Notes: a model not told the origin generated them from the letters alone. DNA of 64,000 nt from Nonomuraea turkmeniaca (GCF_005889735.1 NZ_VCKY01000002.1:1-64000), one strand, 5' to 3'; shown: positions 8,821 to 17,630, numbered from the stretch's first letter. Made by a program: numbers and translations.

Positions 8821-9102
8821 CTACAGCGGTGGCTCGTCGTAGTGGCGGCGCTCCTCGTACACGGTGGTCCTGCGGGCTTCAGGCTCTTCGTAGATCTCGT
8901 GGCGGTGCACCGGCTCGTCGATCGGACCGACCGCCCTACGGGTGACGCTGATCCTGTATATGCCGAACAGGAGTCCGGCGACTCCGCCGAGCATGAGGAT
9001 GAGCCCCACTACGTTGATGTCGAGGCCGGCGAGATCGAATTCGACGGCCCAGGTGAGGATCGCACCGAGCATGATGAGGATGATGCTTCCGGCGATGGTC
9101 AT
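8821..9102 (-). CDS. DUF6458-type small membrane protein
   Basis: A 93-residue protein with two transmembrane helices (about 3-20 and 29-48) and a cytoplasmic tail rich in Glu, Arg and Tyr. The pattern (GSIILIMLGAILTWAV, then INVVGLILMLGGVAGLLFG) is that of the actinobacterial DUF6458 family. GGAGGTAAAT precedes the ATG. It is 10 bases upstream of the ChaB gene on the same strand, so the pair probably forms an operon. Function unknown. Confidence 0.78.
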   Translation of the reverse strand: MTIAGSIILIMLGAILTWAVEFDLAGLDINVVGLILMLGGVAGLLFGIYRISVTRRAVGPIDEPVHRHEIYEEPEARRTTVYEERRHYDEPPL

Positions 9103-9140
9103 CAGATTTACCTCCTTGACACGAAGGAACCTCTATCCAC

Positions 9141-9644
9141 ATGTCGAAAAACAAACCAGTCGTGGTGATCGGGCTGATGGGCTCCGGGAAGACGACGGCA
9201 GGCCGGCTGATCGCAGAGGCGCTCGGGCTGGAGCTGAGCGACAGCGACCCGTACCTGCAGTCCCGGTACGGCGGCACGGCCGCGGAGATCGCCCGCCGCG
9301 AAGGGGCCGACACACTGCACCGGTACGAGGCCGAGCACGTGCTCCACGAGCTGGCCGGCGAGCCCAAGGTGATCGCGGCGGCCGCCAGCACGGTCGAGGA
9401 CCCGAAGGTGCGGGCGGCGCTGCGTGATCCTTTCGTGGTCTGGGTGGACGCCTCCGACGACGTGCTGGCCGAGCGGATGCGCTCCGGCCACCATCGCCCC
9501 GACTTCGACCCGGCCGCCATGCGGGGCCGCCGCGAGCCCTTCTTCCGCGCGGTCGCCGACCTCGTGGCCGATGTCGCCGCGCTACGTCCGGAGCAGGTGC
9601 GGGACGCTGTGCTGCGGGCGCTGGGCAAGCCCGCGCACCGGTGA
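9141..9644 (+). CDS. Shikimate-kinase-like P-loop kinase
   Basis: A 167-residue nucleoside-monophosphate-kinase-fold protein. The Walker A motif GLMGSGKTT is at residues 11-19, followed by the DSD motif and a HRYE segment that recall shikimate kinase (DxD and FRxxE), and a lid Arg in GHHRPDF. The genuine aroK gene normally sits with aroB/aroC, which is not the case here, so this is probably a paralogue with another small-molecule substrate. It is divergent from the DUF6458 gene with 38 bases between them. Confidence 0.7.
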   Translation: MSKNKPVVVIGLMGSGKTTAGRLIAEALGLELSDSDPYLQSRYGGTAAEIARREGADTLHRYEAEHVLHELAGEPKVIAAAASTVEDPKVRAALRDPFVVWVDASDDVLAERMRSGHHRPDFDPAAMRGRREPFFRAVADLVADVAALRPEQVRDAVLRALGKPAHR

Positions 9645-9752
9645 CCGACGAAGGACGGGCATAATGATCATGACGCGGGGTTCCTCCGAGGCGCGCGGGA
9701 GACCTGCGTCATTTCGGACAACCAATGCACCGCGCCACGCATCTAAGCATCA

Positions 9753-12700
9753 GTGATGATGGTGCCCGGCGATCCCGAGAGGCTTGGCGGCTACTGGCTG
9801 GCGGCCCGGCTCGGCGCGGGCGGGCGCGGCCTGGTCTACGACGCCTACGACGACGAGGGCCGCAGGTACGCGGTCACGGTGCCGCGCGGGCAGGCCGGCG
9901 GCCGGCGGTTCGAGCGGGTGAGCTGTCCCCATCTGGCCGAGGTGGTCGCCGTCGGGGTCGACGAGGGCGTGCCCTACGTGGTGAGCGAATACGTCGACGG
10001 TCCTGACCTGCGGCGCTCGGTCGAGCTGCACGGCCCGTACCAGGGCGACGAGTTGGTCGCCCTGGCCGGCGCGCTGGCCACGGCCCTGCGCGCGCTGCAC
10101 GAGGCGGGACTGACGCATCGCGGGCTCAATCCCGAGAGCGTGCTGCTGGCGGACGACGGCCCCAAGGTGATCGAGCTGGGCCTGCCTGCCGCGGGATCGG
10201 TGGACGACGCGTTCACCTACCTGGCTCCCGAGGTGCTGACCGGCCAGGAGGCCGGGGCGGCGGCCGACGTGTTCGCCTGGGGAGCGGTGGTGTTGTTCGC
10301 GGCCACCGGCCACGACCCGTTCCACGGGGAGAGCCTGGGCGGCGTCATGCACCGGCTGCTGACCGTGGACCCCGATCTGAGCACGCTGCCCAGCCCGCTG
10401 CGGGAGCTGGTCGGGCGCGCTCTGGCCAAGGACCCGGCCGACCGTCCCGTCGCGCCGGAGCTGCTCATCGAGAGCACGGCCGAGCTCCGCCCGCCGGGAG
10501 GGCACGCGGGACCGCGCTCGCTCAGCGAGGTGGCCGAGGCGGCGTACCTGGCCCTCACCCCTCGACAGCAGGAGGAGGTGCCCGGCCTGCTGCTGCGGCT
10601 GCTGGACGGCGACAGCCCGCACGACGAGAGCGGCGTGCTCCGGCCGCTCATGGACGCCGGCCTCCTGGTGCGCCGCAGCGTCCGCGTCCCGCCGGCCGAG
10701 ACCCCCGTCGGCAAGCTGGTGGCCGTCGGCGACGGCCGGATCGTGCCCGCCAGCGCCGCGCTGTACCGGGCCTGGCCCAGGTTGCGCGGCTGGGTGACGG
10801 ACGAGCGCGAGAGCATGCTGGTGCACCGGCGCATCAGGGAGGCGGCCGGCCGCTGGTCGCGGCACCGGCGCGGCAGGAGCCACCTCTTCCGCGGCGAAGA
10901 GCTCGACACGGCGCTCGGCTGGGCCGCGACCAAACGCCGCCACCTGCGGCTCAACCAGCTCGAACGTGACTTCATCAACGACAGCGTGACCCTGTCCAAA
11001 CAACGCAGGAGAATGCTGATCCCCGTGCTGACGACGCTGGGCGCGGTGCTGGCCGTCGCGGTGTCGATGTCGGTGGTCTCCGTGCAGGGCCAGAACGACC
11101 TGCGGGGGCAGCTCATCGAGGCGAACGCGCGGGCGGTGGCGGCGCGGGCCGAGGCGCTGCGGACGTCGGATCCGCGTACGGCCATGCGGCTGAGCGTGGC
11201 CGCCTGGCGGATGTCACCGGTGTTCGAGGCGCGGGCGGCGTTGCAGGCCTCCCTCGTGCAGCCGGAGCTGGGCGTGTTCACCGATCCGGCGCCGGACTCG
11301 CGGGCCCGTTACCTGCTGCGCGGTGACGAGCTGGTCAAGTGGGACGTCGAAGCGGTCACGGTCTGGGACGTCGTGGGCGGGCGGCGCGTGGCCGCGTACG
11401 GGCTGCCGCCGGGCCACGCGGCGCTCAGCGACGACGGGCGGTTCGCCGAGGGAGTGGACGGCCGGCCGTTCGACGTGGCGACCGGGCGCCCGCCGGCCGC
11501 CGGCGTGTACGCCATCAGCAGGGGCAACCAGACCAGGGTCTACCGAGGCGCCCGGGTGTTGTTCCAGGTCGCCGACCGCAAGGTGGCGCTGTCGGCGGAC
11601 GGGACCAGGGCGGCGGTCTCCCGCGTGGACGGGCGGGTGGAGTTGTGGGAGCTGGCGGGCCGTACGAAAACGGCGACCGTCGAGGTGGTCCCGCTGGTCG
11701 GCCCGGACGCGGCGGCGCCGTCCATGGCGTTCAGCCCGGACGGGAGCGTGCTGGCCGTGGTGGGACGCGACGGGGTCACCCTGGTGAACCCGGCGAAGAC
11801 GGCGGCCGACGCCCTCGACCAGGACCTGCGGGGCGACGGCACGCCCAGGACCCGCCAGGTGGAGACCGGGCGGGCGGGGCATGACGCCCGAGGCGCTGAG
11901 CCGCGCGCGGACGCCCGCACCGGCGGGTTGGAGACCGCCCAGCGAGTGGTCACACACAGGCTGGCGGCGCCCCTCGGCGCCTCGGCGGACGTCCCCGTCT
12001 TCAGCCCCGACGGCCGCCTGCTCGCCCTGCCGGGCAACGGCGAGGTCCGCGTGTGGAACGTGGCCGAGCGCCGGCTGGCCGGCTCGTACCCGCTGAAGGA
12101 TCCCCAGCCCGGCCTGGCGTTCTCCGCCGACGGGATGACGCTGCGCTACCTGAGCGGCACCGGCTCGGTCGTCTCCCTCGACGTGTCCGGCCTGCCCGCG
12201 CCGTCCGGCGACCACGCGGCCGCCGCCTTCTCCGGCGACGGCAGGTACGCGGCCAAGGAGGTCGGGAACACGATCGAGCTCACCGACACCGTGGAACGCA
12301 GGAAGCTCGGCAGGATCGCCGCCGCCGGCGACCTAGCCTTCGACGCGGGCGGCCGCCTGCTGGCCGTCGCCGGCGACCCGGTGACCGTGTGGAACGTGGC
12401 CGGCAGCAACCTGGTGACCACCATCGACGCGGGCGGTGACGCGCTGGCCGTGGCGCTCTCCCCCAAGGGCGACCTCCTCGCCACCGCGCGCGGCCGGACC
12501 CTGGAGACGTGGGACGTACGCGCGGGCCGCCGGGTCAGGGTGTACGAGGACGCGGGCGACCTGGCGCTGGCCTTCAGCCCGGACGGCTCGACGCTGGCCG
12601 CCGGCGCCAAGCTGCTGGACCTGCGCACCGGCAAGGTCACCCCGCTCGACCTGCGCACCGGCGCCACCGCCGACGCGCCGGTGCCGACCGCGCTCGCCTT

Positions 12701-13109
12701 CTCCCCCGACGGGCGCACGCTGGCGTTCGGGCTGGACGGCGGCCGGGTGCTGCTCTGGGACCTCCGCGGCGGCACGCGGCTGGGCACGATCGAGACCGGC
12801 ACGTCGGCGGTGGACGAGCTGCGGTTCTCGCCGGAGGGCGGCCTGCTGGCCGTCGACGCCGCCCTTACGTCGTTGTGGGACGTGCACACGTTGCGCGAGG
12901 TCGGCCAGGTCACGTCATGGGCCGCGGGGCTGGCCTTCAGCCAGGACGGCAAGCGGCTGCGCGGCGTGGCGCTGGACGGCACCGTACGCGAGAGCCCGGT
13001 CGATCCCGCGCTGACGGCTCAGGAGGTGTGCGCGCGGGCGGGCGGGCCGCTGAGCAGGGCGGAGTGGTCGCGCCTGATCCCGGAGAGCGGCTACCAGAAC
13101 GTGTGCTGA
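9753..13109 (+). CDS. Membrane pseudokinase fused to STAND-type linker and WD40 propeller
   Basis: A 1118-residue protein. Residues about 12-250 have a protein-kinase fold, but the catalytic elements are lost: the glycine loop is altered, the ATP lysine position reads YAVTV, HRD is HRG (HRGLNPES) and DFG is ELG. Residues about 255-415 are helical and match the region that follows the NTPase in actinobacterial nSTAND proteins (YRAWPRLRGW, then LFRGEELDTALGWA). One membrane helix lies near 421-444, and the rest is a WD40 propeller with repeated AFSPDG blocks, closing with an E-CARAGG/LS-EW tail typical of those proteins. The start is GTG 9753 or one of the ATGs at 9756 and 9759. A scaffold or sensor role is inferred. 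Confidence 0.85.
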   Translation: MMMVPGDPERLGGYWLAARLGAGGRGLVYDAYDDEGRRYAVTVPRGQAGGRRFERVSCPHLAEVVAVGVDEGVPYVVSEYVDGPDLRRSVELHGPYQGDELVALAGALATALRALHEAGLTHRGLNPESVLLADDGPKVIELGLPAAGSVDDAFTYLAPEVLTGQEAGAAADVFAWGAVVLFAATGHDPFHGESLGGVMHRLLTVDPDLSTLPSPLRELVGRALAKDPADRPVAPELLIESTAELRPPGGHAGPRSLSEVAEAAYLALTPRQQEEVPGLLLRLLDGDSPHDESGVLRPLMDAGLLVRRSVRVPPAETPVGKLVAVGDGRIVPASAALYRAWPRLRGWVTDERESMLVHRRIREAAGRWSRHRRGRSHLFRGEELDTALGWAATKRRHLRLNQLERDFINDSVTLSKQRRRMLIPVLTTLGAVLAVAVSMSVVSVQGQNDLRGQLIEANARAVAARAEALRTSDPRTAMRLSVAAWRMSPVFEARAALQASLVQPELGVFTDPAPDSRARYLLRGDELVKWDVEAVTVWDVVGGRRVAAYGLPPGHAALSDDGRFAEGVDGRPFDVATGRPPAAGVYAISRGNQTRVYRGARVLFQVADRKVALSADGTRAAVSRVDGRVELWELAGRTKTATVEVVPLVGPDAAAPSMAFSPDGSVLAVVGRDGVTLVNPAKTAADALDQDLRGDGTPRTRQVETGRAGHDARGAEPRADARTGGLETAQRVVTHRLAAPLGASADVPVFSPDGRLLALPGNGEVRVWNVAERRLAGSYPLKDPQPGLAFSADGMTLRYLSGTGSVVSLDVSGLPAPSGDHAAAAFSGDGRYAAKEVGNTIELTDTVERRKLGRIAAAGDLAFDAGGRLLAVAGDPVTVWNVAGSNLVTTIDAGGDALAVALSPKGDLLATARGRTLETWDVRAGRRVRVYEDAGDLALAFSPDGSTLAAGAKLLDLRTGKVTPLDLRTGATADAPVPTALAFSPDGRTLAFGLDGGRVLLWDLRGGTRLGTIETGTSAVDELRFSPEGGLLAVDAALTSLWDVHTLREVGQVTSWAAGLAFSQDGKRLRGVALDGTVRESPVDPALTAQEVCARAGGPLSRAEWSRLIPESGYQNVC

Positions 13110-13131
13110 CGGGCGACCTCGCGGTCTTCGG

Positions 13132-14805
13132 CTAACTGTGCGGGTACGTCCTGACCACCTTGCCCTGGAGGTTGGCGACCAGGTATCCGGTGCGGTGGTA
13201 ACTGTCGGACACGTAGACGCGCAGCACCGGGGTCCCGGACGTGCTGTCGGGGCCTACGATCACGTAACGCGTGGTGGGTTCGGGAACCCCCAGATCCTTG
13301 TTCGCCTTCTTGACGAGCCCGGGAAGAGCGTTCCAGTCGTACTTGTCCAGGTCCACCAGAGGGTCGATGAGGACGCCGCCGCTTCCGAAGCGGCTGACGG
13401 CGCCGTCGCGGTAGTTGTATCTGTCATAAACCTCCTTGTCGGCCGCGGTTGGCGCCTCGATGAGGGCATAGGTCGGGTAGACCGTCATGCCGGCGACCTT
13501 GCTGCCGCCGATCTCCTCCTTGACCTTGGCGATCATGGCTCTCATGTCCGCGGGGGTCAGCAGATTCTCCGGCTCGCTGCTCTCGGTCTTCGTCTCGGCC
13601 GGGGTCTCGGGGTCGCTGCTGGCCGCCGGGGTGACGCTCAGTGCCGTCGGGTCGTCGCCGGAGGGCGTGGTGGTGGTGGAGGTGATCGGGAGGAATCGCC
13701 ACACCAGCACGCCGGCCACGACGAGCGCCGCGAGGGAGAGTGCCGTCCCCACGTTGCGGGCGGCGCGGCCGGTGCGGCGCGAGCGCACGGTCTGCACCTG
13801 CGAGATCGGCGCCGCAGCCCACGGGGGCGGCTGCGGCGCCGCATGGCCGCCGTAGCCGGGTGGCACGGTGTGCCCGGCCATGGGCGGCCCCCCGGCCGGA
13901 CCGTGCGGCCGGGCGGCGACCGGCGTCGGGTGTCCCGGCCCTGCGGGTCTCGAGGGCGGCAAGAGGCCCGGGCCGGAGCCTGGCTCGGCGGCCGAGGTCA
14001 GCAGGCGGTCCAAGGTCTCGGCGTCGGGGCGGGCGGCGGGGTCGCGCCGGAGGAGTGCCAGCAGCACGGGGCCGAGGGGTCCGGCGCGCTCCGGGTGCGG
14101 CACGTCCTGGTTGAGCACGGCGGCCAGCGTCGCCAGCGTGGTGCTGCGGCGCAGCGGGTGCCGTCCCTCCACGGCGACGTACAACAACATGCCGAGGGAC
14201 CACAGGTCGGAGGCGGGGTCGCCTTCGTAGCCGTTGATGCGCTCGGGCGCCATGTACTCGGGCGAGCCGATGAACGACCCGGTGGCCGTCAGGCTCGTGG
14301 ACTCGCGTACCGCCGCGATGCCGAAGTCGGTGAGCACCGACCGGCCGTCCTCACGCAGCAGCACGTTGCCGGGCTTGACGTCGCGGTGCTGGATGCCGAC
14401 GGCGTGCGCGGCTCGCAGGGCCGATAAGACCTCGCGGCCGAGCCGGGCCGCCTCGGCGGGTGACATGGGGCCGCGCTGCAGGCGGTTCTGGAGCGAGCCG
14501 CCGGTGACCAGCTCCATGACGAGCCACGGGTAACCCTGCTCGCCGGGATCGACGATGTGGTGGATGGTGACCACGTGCGGGTGGTTCAGGCGGGCGAGGG
14601 CACGGGCCTCTCGCAAGACCCTGGCCCGCAGCTCCCGGGCGCGGGTCGGGTCCTGCTCGTCCATGGAGGGATCCGGCGGGCGTACCTCCTTGAGCGCGAC
14701 CTCGCGGTGCAGGGCCACGTCCCAGGCGCGCCACACCAGGCCCATGCCGCCGCCGCCGAGCCGCTCCATCAGCTCGAAGCGGCCGTCGATCACGCGTTTG
14801 TGCAT
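13132..14805 (-). CDS. Membrane Ser/Thr protein kinase (PknB class)
   Basis: A 557-residue receptor-like kinase. The catalytic domain (about 8-265) is complete: GGGGMG loop, VALKEV lysine, HRDVKPGN, DFG and the APE-type MAPER segment. A Pro/Gly-rich juxtamembrane stretch leads to a transmembrane helix (about 348-368) and a roughly 185-residue extracytoplasmic domain containing a Thr/Glu-rich stalk; no PASTA repeats are visible, so its ligand is unknown. It converges on the pseudokinase/WD40 gene with only 22 bases between stops. ATG 14805 is used, giving the usual short N-terminus. Confidence 0.9.
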   Translation of the reverse strand: MHKRVIDGRFELMERLGGGGMGLVWRAWDVALHREVALKEVRPPDPSMDEQDPTRARELRARVLREARALARLNHPHVVTIHHIVDPGEQGYPWLVMELVTGGSLQNRLQRGPMSPAEAARLGREVLSALRAAHAVGIQHRDVKPGNVLLREDGRSVLTDFGIAAVRESTSLTATGSFIGSPEYMAPERINGYEGDPASDLWSLGMLLYVAVEGRHPLRRSTTLATLAAVLNQDVPHPERAGPLGPVLLALLRRDPAARPDAETLDRLLTSAAEPGSGPGLLPPSRPAGPGHPTPVAARPHGPAGGPPMAGHTVPPGYGGHAAPQPPPWAAAPISQVQTVRSRRTGRAARNVGTALSLAALVVAGVLVWRFLPITSTTTTPSGDDPTALSVTPAASSDPETPAETKTESSEPENLLTPADMRAMIAKVKEEIGGSKVAGMTVYPTYALIEAPTAADKEVYDRYNYRDGAVSRFGSGGVLIDPLVDLDKYDWNALPGLVKKANKDLGVPEPTTRYVIVGPDSTSGTPVLRVYVSDSYHRTGYLVANLQGKVVRTYPHS

Positions 14806-14849
14806 GCAGAGCAGCGTAGGGCCGAGATGCTGTCCACGTCATGTGCGCG

Positions 14850-15200
14850 GGTATGTCCGCTCACGCCGGTTGGTCCGCTGATCAGCACCGCCACCGTGTG
14901 CTCCTGCGGCGTCAGCCCCAAGCCTGGCGGTGTCCTGCGGGCGCAGCACCGCCCGCCCGCTCGCCGCCGGCTCCAGATCGCCCTGCTCCAGGTCCGGCAG
15001 CGCGGGGCAACGTGAGCTGGGCCGCTTCCAGCTGCTCGGCGGCGGCGAGGAGCGTGCGCCGGAGCACCACTGTGGGCTCGTCCGGCAGGTCGGTCCTGGT
15101 CAGCGGCGTGAGCGCGGCGATGGCCGCATGGCGTCCAACGTGGACGAACGCCCGCGGGACCACGAGCCGGCCACCGACCGCCGGCGGACATTGGGGGCTA
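14850..15200 (-). pseudogene. Decayed C-terminal remnant of a LuxR-family regulator
   Basis: This stretch holds no intact gene but carries debris of a large LuxR (AAA-type) regulator on the minus strand. One frame reads LRRTLLAAAEQLEAAQLTLPR (with one residue beyond, like the helical repeat region), and a shifted frame then reads LGLTPQEHTVAVLI, the start of a LuxR helix-turn-helix (usual form LTPQExxVAxLIAxG). The rest of the HTH is missing and at least one frameshift separates the parts. Limits are approximate. The remaining bases between 14806 and 15242 hold nothing else except the palindrome described separately. Confidence 0.5.
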
Positions 15201-15230
15201 TTGCGGCCCGGGCCCGGCCGCAATAGCCCC
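15194..15230. repeat. Long perfect inverted repeat upstream of the AlkZ-like gene
   Basis: Arms GGGGCTATTGCGGCC (15194-15208) and its exact complement (15216-15230) flank a seven-base GC centre, itself partly palindromic. The right arm ends 12 bases before the ATG at 15243. It could fold in the mRNA leader or be an operator; it lacks a T-run and would be an odd terminator. Confidence 0.6.
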
Positions 15231-15242
15231 TACCTTTGAGCC

Positions 15243-16370
15243 ATGGATCCCCTCATCACCCGCAGGGCGCTCAACCGGGCCACGCTCGACCGTCAGCTCC
15301 TGCTGCGCCGCACCGGCATGACAGTGGTCGACGTCGTCGAGCATCTCGGCGGATTGCAGGCGCAGACCCCGCACACCTGGTACACGGGCCTGTGGAACCG
15401 CATCGCGGACTTCCAACCGGGCGACGCCGCCGACCTGCTGCTGTCGCGTGAGCTCGTCCGCATCGCACTGCAGCGCTCCACCATCCACCTCGTCAGCGCC
15501 CGCGACTGCCTGGCCATGCGCCCGCTGTTGCAGGCGGTCACCGAGCGCGGGACCCGGTCGACGTACGGGAAACGCCTGGCGGGGGTGGACCTCGACGAGC
15601 TGGCGGCCACCGGGCGGGCGCTGCTGGAGGAGCGGCCCATGACGTTCGCCGAGCTCGGGCGGGCGCTGGCCGAGCGGTGGCCGGACAACGACCCGCACGC
15701 GCTCGGCCAGGGAGTGCGGTGGCTGGTGCCGCTGGTGCAGGTGCCACCGCGCGGGCTGTGGGGCAAGAGCGGGCCGGTCGCGCACACGAGCGCGGAGTCC
15801 TGGCTGGGCTTCGAGGTGCCGCCGATGACGCCGGCCGAGCTGGTGCGGCGCTATCTGGCGGCGTTCGGTCCCGCGTCGGTGATGGACGCGCAGACGTGGT
15901 CGGGGCTTACCCGGCTGGGCGAGGTCGTGGAGTCGATGGACCTGGTGCGGTTCAGGGACGAGGCGGGCCGCACCCTGTACGACCTGCCGGACGCCCCACG
16001 ACCTGGCGAGGACGTGCCGGCTCCGGTCCGGCTGATGTACGACTTCGACAACCTGTTCCTGTCCCACGCCGACCGGTCCAGGGTCATCACGGAGACGGGG
16101 ATGGCCGCGATGCAGGGCTTCATGGGCACCAATGTGATGCCGCGGTCGATCCTGGTGGACGGCGTCAGCGCCGGGGACTGGACGGTCACCCGGGCGAAAG
16201 GCGTCTCGACGCTGACCATCCACCAGTGGGCGCCGATCTCCGTGCTGGACGAGGTCGAGCAGGAGGGGCTGCGGCTGCTGGAGTTCCTCGCCCCGAGCGA
16301 CAAGCACGAAATTTCAGTCCTTGACCGCCCCTCCCAGCCTGACACCAGCCGCGGCACCGCCAGGACGTAG
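15243..16370 (+). CDS. AlkZ-like winged-helix DNA-binding protein (HTH_42 family)
   Basis: A 375-residue HTH_42-superfamily protein, the group that includes the DNA glycosylases AlkZ and YcaQ. The N-terminal block (RRALNRATLDRQLLLRRTG, HLGGLQAQTPHTWYTGLWNR) carries QAQ, matching the Gln-x-Gln catalytic motif of AlkZ-like enzymes rather than the Gln-x-Asp of YcaQ. Tandem winged-helix segments and a conserved RLMYDFDNLFLSHADR stretch follow. A role in removing alkylated or cross-linked bases is plausible; in antibiotic producers such enzymes give self-resistance, but no DNA-alkylator cluster is nearby. No clear ribosome site is visible before the ATG. Confidence 0.8.
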   Translation: MDPLITRRALNRATLDRQLLLRRTGMTVVDVVEHLGGLQAQTPHTWYTGLWNRIADFQPGDAADLLLSRELVRIALQRSTIHLVSARDCLAMRPLLQAVTERGTRSTYGKRLAGVDLDELAATGRALLEERPMTFAELGRALAERWPDNDPHALGQGVRWLVPLVQVPPRGLWGKSGPVAHTSAESWLGFEVPPMTPAELVRRYLAAFGPASVMDAQTWSGLTRLGEVVESMDLVRFRDEAGRTLYDLPDAPRPGEDVPAPVRLMYDFDNLFLSHADRSRVITETGMAAMQGFMGTNVMPRSILVDGVSAGDWTVTRAKGVSTLTIHQWAPISVLDEVEQEGLRLLEFLAPSDKHEISVLDRPSQPDTSRGTART

Positions 16371-16375
16371 TTCTG

Positions 16376-16392
16376 CATGGCAAGACGCCATG
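16376..16392. promoter_or_regulatory. Candidate IclR-type operator
   Basis: CATGGC and GCCATG flank the five-base spacer AAGAC as a perfect inverted repeat, 35 bases ahead of the broken IclR gene. Dimeric regulators of this class use such sites. Assignment is by position only. Confidence 0.4.
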
Positions 16393-16426
16393 TTGCGTGG
16401 CGGGTTCGCGAGGTATGTTGGCCCTC

Positions 16427-16604
16427 GTGCCCGAACGCAACCAGTCCAGCTCGCTCAGGCGCGCGGGCCGTGCTCGACCGGGTCCGTGAGCACTCGGGCC
16501 TGTCGCTCACCCAGCTCGCCGAGGCGGTCGAGCTGCCCAAGAGCACCGTGCTGCGGCCGGCCGCGCCGAGGAGTCGCAGAAAGCTGGGCAGGCCGAGCAG
16601 ATGA
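16427..16604 (+). pseudogene. Truncated, frameshifted IclR-family regulator
   Basis: From the GTG at 16427 the sequence reads PERNQSSSLRRA, then, after a one-base shift, RAVLDRVREHSGLSLTQLAE and AVELPKSTVLR, which is the N-terminal winged helix of an IclR regulator. Immediately after STVLR the frame continues for a few unrelated residues and stops at the ATGATC start of the kinase gene; the whole effector domain is missing. This is best explained by a deletion that fused the HTH stub to the kinase promoter region. IclR regulators commonly stand beside 2-keto-3-deoxygluconate kinase genes, which fits the neighbour. Confidence 0.65.
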
Positions 16605-17545
16605 TCGATCTGGTGACGTTCGGTGAGACCATGGCGTTGTTCGCCGCCCGCCGCACCGGGCCGTTGCGCTTCGCCCGCGACTTCGACCTGGGCTTCGGCG
16701 GTGCCGAGTCCAACGTCGCGATCGGCGTGCGCCGGCTCGGGCACACCGCGGCCTGGCTCGGCAGATTGGGGGCCGACGAGTTCGGCGACCTGATCTGGTC
16801 GGCCCTCGCCGGGGAGGGCGTGGACGTGCGTGCCGTCCGCGACCCGGACGCGCCCACCGGGCTGATGATCAAGGGTAGGCGTACGGCCGACCTGATCGAC
16901 GTGCGCTATTACCGCAAGGACAGCGCGGGCTCCCGGCTGACGGCCGCCGACCTCGATGCCGGCCTGATCAGGTCGGCCCGTGTGCTGCACGTCTCCGCGA
17001 TCACACCCGCGTTGTCCGCCTCCGCGCGCGAGGCCGTACGCCACGCGATCACCGTCGCGCGGTCCGCGGGGGCGCTCGTCTCGCTCGACGTCAACTTCCG
17101 GCGGGCTCTGTGGACGCCTGAGGAGGCCGGGGCGTGGCTCAGGGAGGCGGTCGGCGAGGTGGACGTGTTGTTCGCGACCGAGGCCGAGGGGCGGCTGATC
17201 ACGGACGCCGAGGGGCCGGTCGAGCTGGCCAAGGCGCTGGCGGCGCACGGTCCGCGGCACGTGCTCGTCAAGCTCGGCGCGGCGGGCGCCCTGGAGTGGT
17301 CCGACGGTGTCGTACGGCGGGCGGAGCCGTACCGGGTGACCGAGGTGGACGCGGTGGGCGCCGGGGACGCGTTCGCGGCCGGGTGGCTGGCGGACTGGCT
17401 GGCCGGGGCCGAGCCGGGGCAGCGGCTCAGCACGGCGTGCGCGGCGGGGGCGTTCGCGGTGACCTCGCAGGGTGACTGGGAGAGCCTGCCGCGGCGGGCC
17501 GACCTGGGCCTGCTGCGGCGGTCCGCCGACGGCGTACAGAGATGA
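16601..17545 (+). CDS. PfkB-family sugar kinase, probable 2-keto-3-deoxygluconate kinase
   Basis: A 314-residue ribokinase-fold kinase. The opening LVTFGETMALFAA, the GGAESNVAIGVRRLG glycine motif, YYRKDSAGSRLT substrate region, DVNFRRALW and the catalytic signature DAVGAGDAFAAGW are all present. The sequence pattern is that of KDG kinases acting in pectin or uronate catabolism (KDG to KDPG). The ATG at 16601 overlaps the stop of the broken IclR gene by four bases. No KDPG aldolase or dehydratase adjoins, so the pathway context is incomplete here. Confidence 0.85.
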   Translation: MIDLVTFGETMALFAARRTGPLRFARDFDLGFGGAESNVAIGVRRLGHTAAWLGRLGADEFGDLIWSALAGEGVDVRAVRDPDAPTGLMIKGRRTADLIDVRYYRKDSAGSRLTAADLDAGLIRSARVLHVSAITPALSASAREAVRHAITVARSAGALVSLDVNFRRALWTPEEAGAWLREAVGEVDVLFATEAEGRLITDAEGPVELAKALAAHGPRHVLVKLGAAGALEWSDGVVRRAEPYRVTEVDAVGAGDAFAAGWLADWLAGAEPGQRLSTACAAGAFAVTSQGDWESLPRRADLGLLRRSADGVQR

Positions 17546-17630
17546 TCAGCAACCGGACCGCCCACCGCCCGTAACCGGCTTTACGCCCAAAGAGCGCCGC
17601 GCGTCACCCGGAATGTCATAACCTGCCGCA

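Noticed and set aside
11214..12215. 333-residue open frame antisense to the WD40 region
   Set aside because: Antisense shadow; the plus-strand frame carries regular WD40 repeats.
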